A stretch of 64,000 nucleotides of DNA. It comes from Cenococcum geophilum 1.58. Its lineage: Eukaryota > Ascomycota > Dothideomycetes > Gloniales > Gloniaceae. Below the pieces are notes generated by a model. That model saw only the letters and a list, made by a program, of their open reading frames with translations. It was not told the DNA's origin and made no database searches. The stretch lies in assembly GCA_001692895.1 (NCBI GenBank), contig KV748234.1, positions 682,001-746,000 on the forward strand, given 5' to 3'. Position 1 is the stretch's first letter, and every line of letters starts with the position of its first letter. Positions 58,490-64,000 of the stretch are shown one piece after another. A program made the position numbers and the translations under genes.

Positions 58490-58985
58490 TACTTAGTTAT
58501 ACCGCCTCCGGCTATAATTACGTCGCGTACGCATTACCTTATAGATGCGATAAGGCGGTATAGATCTTCTTATATAATCTTATCTCATTCCTCCTAAATT
58601 GCCTATTGCATTTGCTCCTTAGTATAAGGCTTTTGGCGACGCTAAGTAACTTATACCTTTATTAGCTTCTAAAGCGCTTCAATTAGATTAAGATTAGGGC
58701 TATTTAGGGGCCAATCAAATAGTTAGATTTGGTTAGCCGTAAATCTGGCTTTAGTAGATTAAGCTCTATATAAAGACGCGCCGTCCATTTATATAATAGA
58801 CGGGGTAGAACTAAACGGTTAGTAGGCGTTAAAATATATATAGAACTCCGCATTATAGTAGTTATAGAACTCTTTAAGCTTTAGGTAGATGTGCGTCCGG
58901 AAGCCCTAAGCCGTTATATCGCCCTATTCCTCCGTATTCTAAAAGACAAGAGGCCTTTTCTTAAGGCCCGTAAAGCAAGCCTAAA
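58490..58985 (-). pseudogene. Tc1/mariner-like transposase, C-terminal fragment
   Basis: The minus strand reads MDGASLYRAQSTKARFTANQ, then LFDWPLNSPNLNLIEAL (Tc1 D-W-P-x-x-S-P-D-L-N-P-I-E block), RRQKPYTKEQMQ and DLYRLIASIR.CVRDVIIAG. RIP stops. The N-terminal DDE part is missing. Confidence 0.85.
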
Positions 58986-58989
58986 TTAT

Positions 58990-59284
58990 TATATATGAGA
59001 TTCAATTTACCGTTCAACCTAGTCCCCCTAGTGGGTCCACACAGACAAACTCCTATAGGAAAACCCTCCTTACTAAGAAAAACCCCATTTTTGGGTATAC
59101 AAAAAACCTCTAGGGGAGACGTAAGAGGTAATACTCTAGATAGCATCCGTACTACATTAACGGGAGGAAAAACACTATCAGGTTACTGCTCTGAGACTCC
59201 CTTTACACAGGAGTATCCAAAATGCCTGTCTTGCCCCGTCTGCTACTTGGTTTGGCCGTCTCAGTAATAGAATACGTTAACTAA
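58990..59284 (-). repeat. Repeat fragment shared with 52240-52560
   Basis: The minus strand TGTTTTTCCTCCCGTTAATG parallels 52370. ORFs of 61-90 codons on both strands show no family motif. Confidence 0.45.
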
Positions 59285-59286
59285 TA

Positions 59287-61586
59287 CTCGGCCCCTCTCC
59301 AGCTGTTTTACAGATTCGCTTCGTAAATAGCCGCGCGCTACGCGGCCCGATAGGCTCAACATAAATACCAGCTTAACGCTAAAAATAATACAATTATCTA
59401 TTTCTAAGGCCTGTAGCCGCATAACTAGGGGTCCTTTTTTAATTCTAATACGTGCTAATAATGGCCAAGTACCTCCTTATTGCACAGCGAATTACTAAGG
59501 CAGTAAAAGTGCTGCGCATATATAGAAAACCGCATGTTGCGGCATACGCTCGCGATTACGGCTTGCCCTACAACAGGCTTCTACACGCCTATAACGGCGG
59601 CAATAATAGGTCTACGCGTCCTCCTATAAATTAAGTGCTTAATAATGCTTAACTCCTTGCCCTTAAATTATGCTTAGACCATATAGATCGAATTAGGTTT
59701 AATATTTGTTATTAGTAGGTTGCTAATACGGCTAACGCAATCCTTATAGAAGGATAGGCAATCAAATACAAAGAACCGCTAAAAGTAGGCATTAATTAGG
59801 GCAGGAGATGGCTTAAGAGGTATCTAAAATATATAAGAATTACGTAGAAACTAATAGATGTATAGTATAAGCGTGCCTAGCAGCCTACCTCTATTACGCA
59901 GTAGTTTATAAATCTTTATAGCTACTACCTTAAGTAGGGTATATTAGACAATAACATATAGAATTTTAATAAAAGCGATATCTAAATAGGGATTGTAAAG
60001 AATTAATATATTTTTACACAGAACGGATAATAGGTTTTTATGCTGTATGGAAATAATAGGGAGCTTATTACGCTTATAGAGACTATAAGTAGTAGTGGTA
60101 ATTATATCCCACTAATAGTTATAATTGCAGTAAAAACTATACTTAAAAAATAGTATAATTAATTGCTAGCCGGCTATCTTATTTATATAATAGAGAGTAG
60201 CTACTCTACGGATGTTACGTACTTAGATTATATTAAGCATTTCTATAAGATAATAAAGAATTAAGTTAAGGGTACGTAGAGACTACTTCTAATAGACAGC
60301 TACAATTCCTACTATATGTATAAGTTCCTCTTATACGCAGAGAGGAAGAAAATCAATATATATACGCTTTTTTTACATACGTTATATTTCCTATAACCGC
60401 TAGATATAGGCTGCTTCTAGCTAATAAAGTGGCACTATGGCCAGGCTCTTAATAAATTAGCTTAGTATAGTGGCCACGAATTTAACAAGACTAATTTCCT
60501 TACTGCACTACCCTATATTAGGCAGCGCACGTTTACATAAAATACAATTACTGCAGGCTTTAGGCGTATAGGTATTATACCGTTTAATCCTAAGAAAGTT
60601 CTTCTATATCTATATTTCTTGGAGAATGTTAACCCCAATTAAATTGTATAAGAAGTTATATATAAACGACCTCTTAATCTATAACTTATTAGCCTAATTA
60701 GGGCTAGCAGGCCTTAGCCTATAGAGGAGAAGCTACGCTTTATTAACTATTCTAAGCTAGATATCGCTGCTTTTAATATATATATGTGGGAGGCCTCTTA
60801 TAGCGTAGGACGCCTAAAAACTCTACCATATTAGCACGTTGCAGATGCAGATTGGACGACGCTACTAACCATACATACTCTTAAACGCTAAGCTAACAAT
60901 TTGGTCCAATTAGATATTAATTTAGTTATTATACAGTCCTTGGAATTAACTCTTAGAGGGACTATTAGCCAGGCCTACGCTGGCGCAGAGTATTAGTAGG
61001 AGCTATACAGAACATAAGCCGCTTAAGCTGCATATAATTCTTGTAAGAAGGCCAGCCGCCAAGTTATAAAGATAGGAGGGCCTATATACGTAGAGACTGC
61101 GCGCAAAATAAAGGTAGTAAGGCTCGCTACTAACGCCGCTTATACGCTATAGGTGGCTATAGAATAGAAAGCAGCTATAACTAAAGCATAGAGGAAGAAG
61201 TATAAGGAACGCGTTATGCCTAATTTTAGGCATATTAGCAAGGCCTAGGGTAAGGTTTATAACCCTATAGAGCCTATTAGGTGGTGTATATCACGCCTAA
61301 TATATAGTAATTTGGACGTAAGGCGTGCGGCAGCAAAGCGATGGCTGCGACCGCGTACGGTAGCTGAGCCTATTTTTAGTGACTTAGAATCTAATAAGGA
61401 CGTATAGGACGAGGCCTAGGAATTTATTCTGGGTTAATTAAGCCCTATGCTAGAGGGCTAGCTAGTTTCTAAGTCAATCCGTATATTATTTTGGCGTTGA
61501 GCTAGTATTTGTGTTAAGCCTATCGGGCCGCGTAGCGCGCGGCCATTTGCGAAGCAAATCTGTAGAACAGCCGGAGAGGGGCCGAG
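59287..61586 (+). mobile_element. Complete pogo-like transposon (2300 bp)
   Basis: Near-identical TIRs of about 95 bp: CTCGGCCCCTCTCCAGCTGT at the left, CTCGGCCCCTCTCCGGCTGT at the right (reverse complement), continuing through ATTCGCTTCG and CCGCGCGCTACGCGG. TA target duplication at 59285-59286 and 61587-61588. The TIRs stay GC-rich while the interior is AT-shifted. Confidence 0.93.
59452..61430 (+). pseudogene. Pogo-like transposase (HTH plus DDE_1), RIP-degraded
   Basis: Starts MLIMAKYLLIAQRITKAVK, then a psq/CENP-B helix-turn-helix (AAYARDYGLPYNRLLHAYN), then RWLKRYLKYI. DDE_1 core: NIWNFNKSDI (first Asp region altered), LLLIDSYNSYYMYKFLLYAE, FL.PLDIGCF. The tail contains RRIGIIPFNPKKVL. 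Full length for the family. Stops are mostly TAG at Gln/Trp. Confidence 0.88.
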
Positions 61587-61588
61587 TA

Positions 61589-62913
61589 ATAATATAATAT
61601 AATAATAAGTATAAGTAAAGTTAAAAATTTTTAAATCTAATTAGTATTTAATCTTTTTTAAAAAAGGTTATTTTACTAAAAATTTCTATATTTTTATAGC
61701 CTTATAATACTAAACTTTAACTTTATATTACGTTTTATTACTTAAACATACTATATTTTATATTTTATAATAATAGCCTTAGCGGTTGCTATTTTATAAA
61801 GGTTAAAATTTTGCGATTTTGTATGGAAAAGGGTGTGCGAGAGGTGGGACTGTACGCGAGGTGATATAGACTTCTAAGGGGTTTCCACTAGTCCCAAAAA
61901 GGAAAGAGAAATCCATTTTTGCGCCGTCCTCCGTAAAGTAAAGAGGCTATATTAGAGATATAGAGCTTTAATTACACATAATTATGGTATAGTAGTATAT
62001 CTAAGATTCGCGCAATACTAAGAGAAATCCTTATATAAATTTATCGGAGAGCTATATCTAATACCTAAAAGTAAGACCTAATTTATTCCACAACGATAAA
62101 TAATTAAGACTTCTTAAGCTTTAAATATCTTACCTATAGTAACTACTACCTCTTATAAGAGTATCTAGCTATTATATATCTATATAGTTGAAATATAGAT
62201 AGTATAACCTCTTAATTTTAATAAGGGCGCGTACTAAGACATTTTATAGTATATAAATACTTCTATATATAAAAACAAGCCTCTTCTTCCTCCTCTCTTA
62301 GAGCTTACATTACCTACGTCCTTAATATTAACTAGCTAGCCAATATTACCAGGGCGCAAATTGGTAAGGGAAGGCTTAGGGCTTAATTAGGGACTCCTAC
62401 TAAGCGCCCACTCTTCGCTAGAGCTATACTCTATATTGCTAATAGCCTTAGCGCTAATTAGTAGGCTTAGAAGATCGCCTTTAGTAACTATAGCCTAGTT
62501 TGGAAGGCCTTAGTGGGTTATAATATAAGTAATAAGTTAGTATACTAGGATACCTATATAGGATGTAATTGTTTTTGTTATAGGCTTAACTACTTCGCTA
62601 GTAGTGGTTGTAATTTTATTCTAAGGCTTAGAACTTTATTACCCGAATACTATTTACTAATTTTAGGACTTTTCCTAACCTAATAGTAGGCATAGTAGTT
62701 AATTGGGGTCAGTGTATTGTAAGTAGGCAACATTCGATTTTAATATGTGTAAGTGCCAAGACATTTCGCAGTGTGCAAATACTTATGCACGCGAGAATAC
62801 CGATGTTTTGACAACGATAGTAGAAATCTGGGCCGGCTTGTGCACGATTTCTTAGCCAAATGCATTACCACGTCAAATTGGATTAAATTCTGGTGTTAAA
62901 CACTTCTTAATTA
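61589..62913. other. AT-rich region, no gene recognised
   Basis: First 230 bp is almost pure A/T. 61920-62640 has partly open plus-strand stretches (YNLLILIRARTKTFYSIQIL) but no family match. Confidence 0.35.
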
Positions 62914-63489
62914 CCCGTGGCGTTTTGATTTTCGTAGATTTAACCAACACCACTTAGCTAGCTAAGTGGCTGCTAGCACGGTGCACGGCCCAGCAAAGAA
63001 CCTAGAAAATTTTAACTAGCAAATTGCTAACAAAACTAAAAATTATTCAAAAAATTTGAAAATTTAATAATAAACTATAGACTACAGAAATAGTATAATT
63101 AAACTTGCTAGAACTCTTTATTATTACTATCTTTTTATACCTACTTACTTTTTAAAGTATAGAAATTTACTATATTCTTATAAAATCTAAAACTACAAAA
63201 ACCTTAATTATCTCTCTACTAAAAAATAAAGAATTTATCCTTAAAGAGAGTTTAATATTTAAAAAGATAGTAGGTATAGAGAGACGAGACTCTTTATTAT
63301 TTCTACCGACTTAGATTATAATAATATATACTATATAGTTTATTATCTTAATTTTAAGGGAATTTTTGTTTTGTTAGCAATCGCTAGTTAAAATCGGCTG
63401 GGTTCCTTATTAGGGTATATACCGTGCTAGCGGCCACTTAGCTAGCTAAGTAGTGTTAGTTAAGTCTACGAAAATCAAAACGCCACAGG
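62914..63489. mobile_element. MITE M2 (576 bp), TA-flanked
   Basis: Ends CCCGTGGCGTTTTGATTTTC and (reverse complement) CCTGTGGCGTTTTGATTTTC, with about 85 bp of inverted identity including ACTTAGCTAGCTAAGTGGC. TA flanks at 62912-62913 and 63490-63491. Relative of M1. Confidence 0.9.
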
Positions 63490-63491
63490 TA

Positions 63492-63971
63492 GGTAGTAAG
63501 AAAACAGTAGAAAAACGGTAAAAATAAGAAATCCTAACGCCTATCCCTGTCCTTTTGCTTACTACTATCTATTTACTAGAAGTTTAGTAGGAGTAACCTC
63601 CTTCTAGAGGTAGGGGTGTAAGCTTACACTTATACGTATATTCTAAAAGCTTATACCATGTAATGCACGGGCTATATACTTAGTAAACAGTGTAATAAAG
63701 AGTCTTTCGTTTGGATGACTCGCCTATAGTAAATTACTATAAGCAGAACATCTATTTGCAACGACGTTCATCGCACTCTTTCTTTAAGCGGTATACTCGT
63801 CTCTATTACAAGCCTTAGTATAGTGTTTTTAATCAAATCGTTTACCAAAATGCAGGCTCTATAGCTGATCTATACTAGAAGGAGGCTGCTACCTATAAAC
63901 TCCCTAGTAAAACCCACCTAAAGGTCGTCTGTATTTACTGCCAGAAGATATAGCACTTAAATAGTCGTTAG
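63492..63971 (+). pseudogene. Unidentified ORF fragment
   Basis: The plus frame reads IVYQNAGSIADLYQKEAATY then KLPSKTHLKVVCIYC, nearly without stops. A C-x2-C pair hints at a zinc finger (BED-like?), but the fragment is too short to classify. Confidence 0.3.
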
Positions 63972-64000
63972 TATTAGGGCGCGAAGAGGCTTCGGGGAAG
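63972..64000. repeat. Start of another L2 LTR, cut by window end
   Basis: AGGGCGCGAAGAGGCTTCGG matches the first bases of the solo LTR at 20482. Confidence 0.7.

Overview
This window looks like a chromosome segment of a filamentous ascomycete (Pezizomycotina) and is dominated by wrecked transposable elements. About 90% is AT-rich DNA in which recognisable transposon reading frames survive but are studded with TAG/TAA stops. These stops sit where family conservation expects Gln (CAG/CAA) or Trp (TGG), and catalytic Asp or Cys codons show G-to-A changes. That is the usual trace of repeat-induced point mutation (RIP, C-to-T on either strand). Introns of 50-160 nt with GTATGT/GTAAGT-like donors and CTAAC-like branch sites also fit this lineage. 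No prokaryotic feature, rRNA or tRNA was recognised.

Layout. 1-4.2 kb: 3' part of a Ty3/gypsy element (integrase, chromodomain, 3' LTR), split by a 2.2-kb TIR element that carries three satellite arrays. 4.2-7.0 kb: a second composite of the same three arrays. 7.0-11.1 kb: minus-strand gypsy gag and protease-RT pieces and a plus-strand hAT relic. 11.1-15.9 kb: a GC-balanced island with the only intact gene seen, a three-exon membrane-anchored cupredoxin (minus strand, 12366-13517), and the 5' end of a DMT/SLC35F-type transporter gene. 15.9-34.8 kb: that transporter gene is broken by hAT element H1 (inside an intron, at the donor site) and by hAT element H3. H3 contains hAT element H2, and H2 contains two solo LTRs and a complete 8.9-kb gypsy element G. 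Perfect target-site duplications support H1, H2, G and two of the solo LTRs, so the order of insertion can be read. The transporter gene resumes at 34244 and is lost at about 34756 where a pogo-like transposase begins. 36-43.2 kb: LTR fragments, MITEs, an unidentified broken ORF and a third satellite-bearing foldback element. 44.5-58 kb: repeat fragments, a long degenerate ORF resembling fungal RecQ/OrsD-associated proteins, a comparatively fresh hAT (H4), a MULE, gypsy fragments and another hAT split by a solo LTR. 58.5-64 kb: Tc1-like and complete pogo-like transposons, a 576-bp MITE and the start of another LTR at the window edge.

The elements do not form a pathway; the window is a nested graveyard. 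The observations most worth follow-up are three. (1) Large TIR/foldback elements in three structural contexts carry the same 12-bp satellite. (2) An intron-containing antisense ORF lies between pol and the 3' LTR of gypsy element G. (3) Insertion footprints in the DMT transporter gene and the gypsy integrase are exact enough to reconstruct the insertion history.
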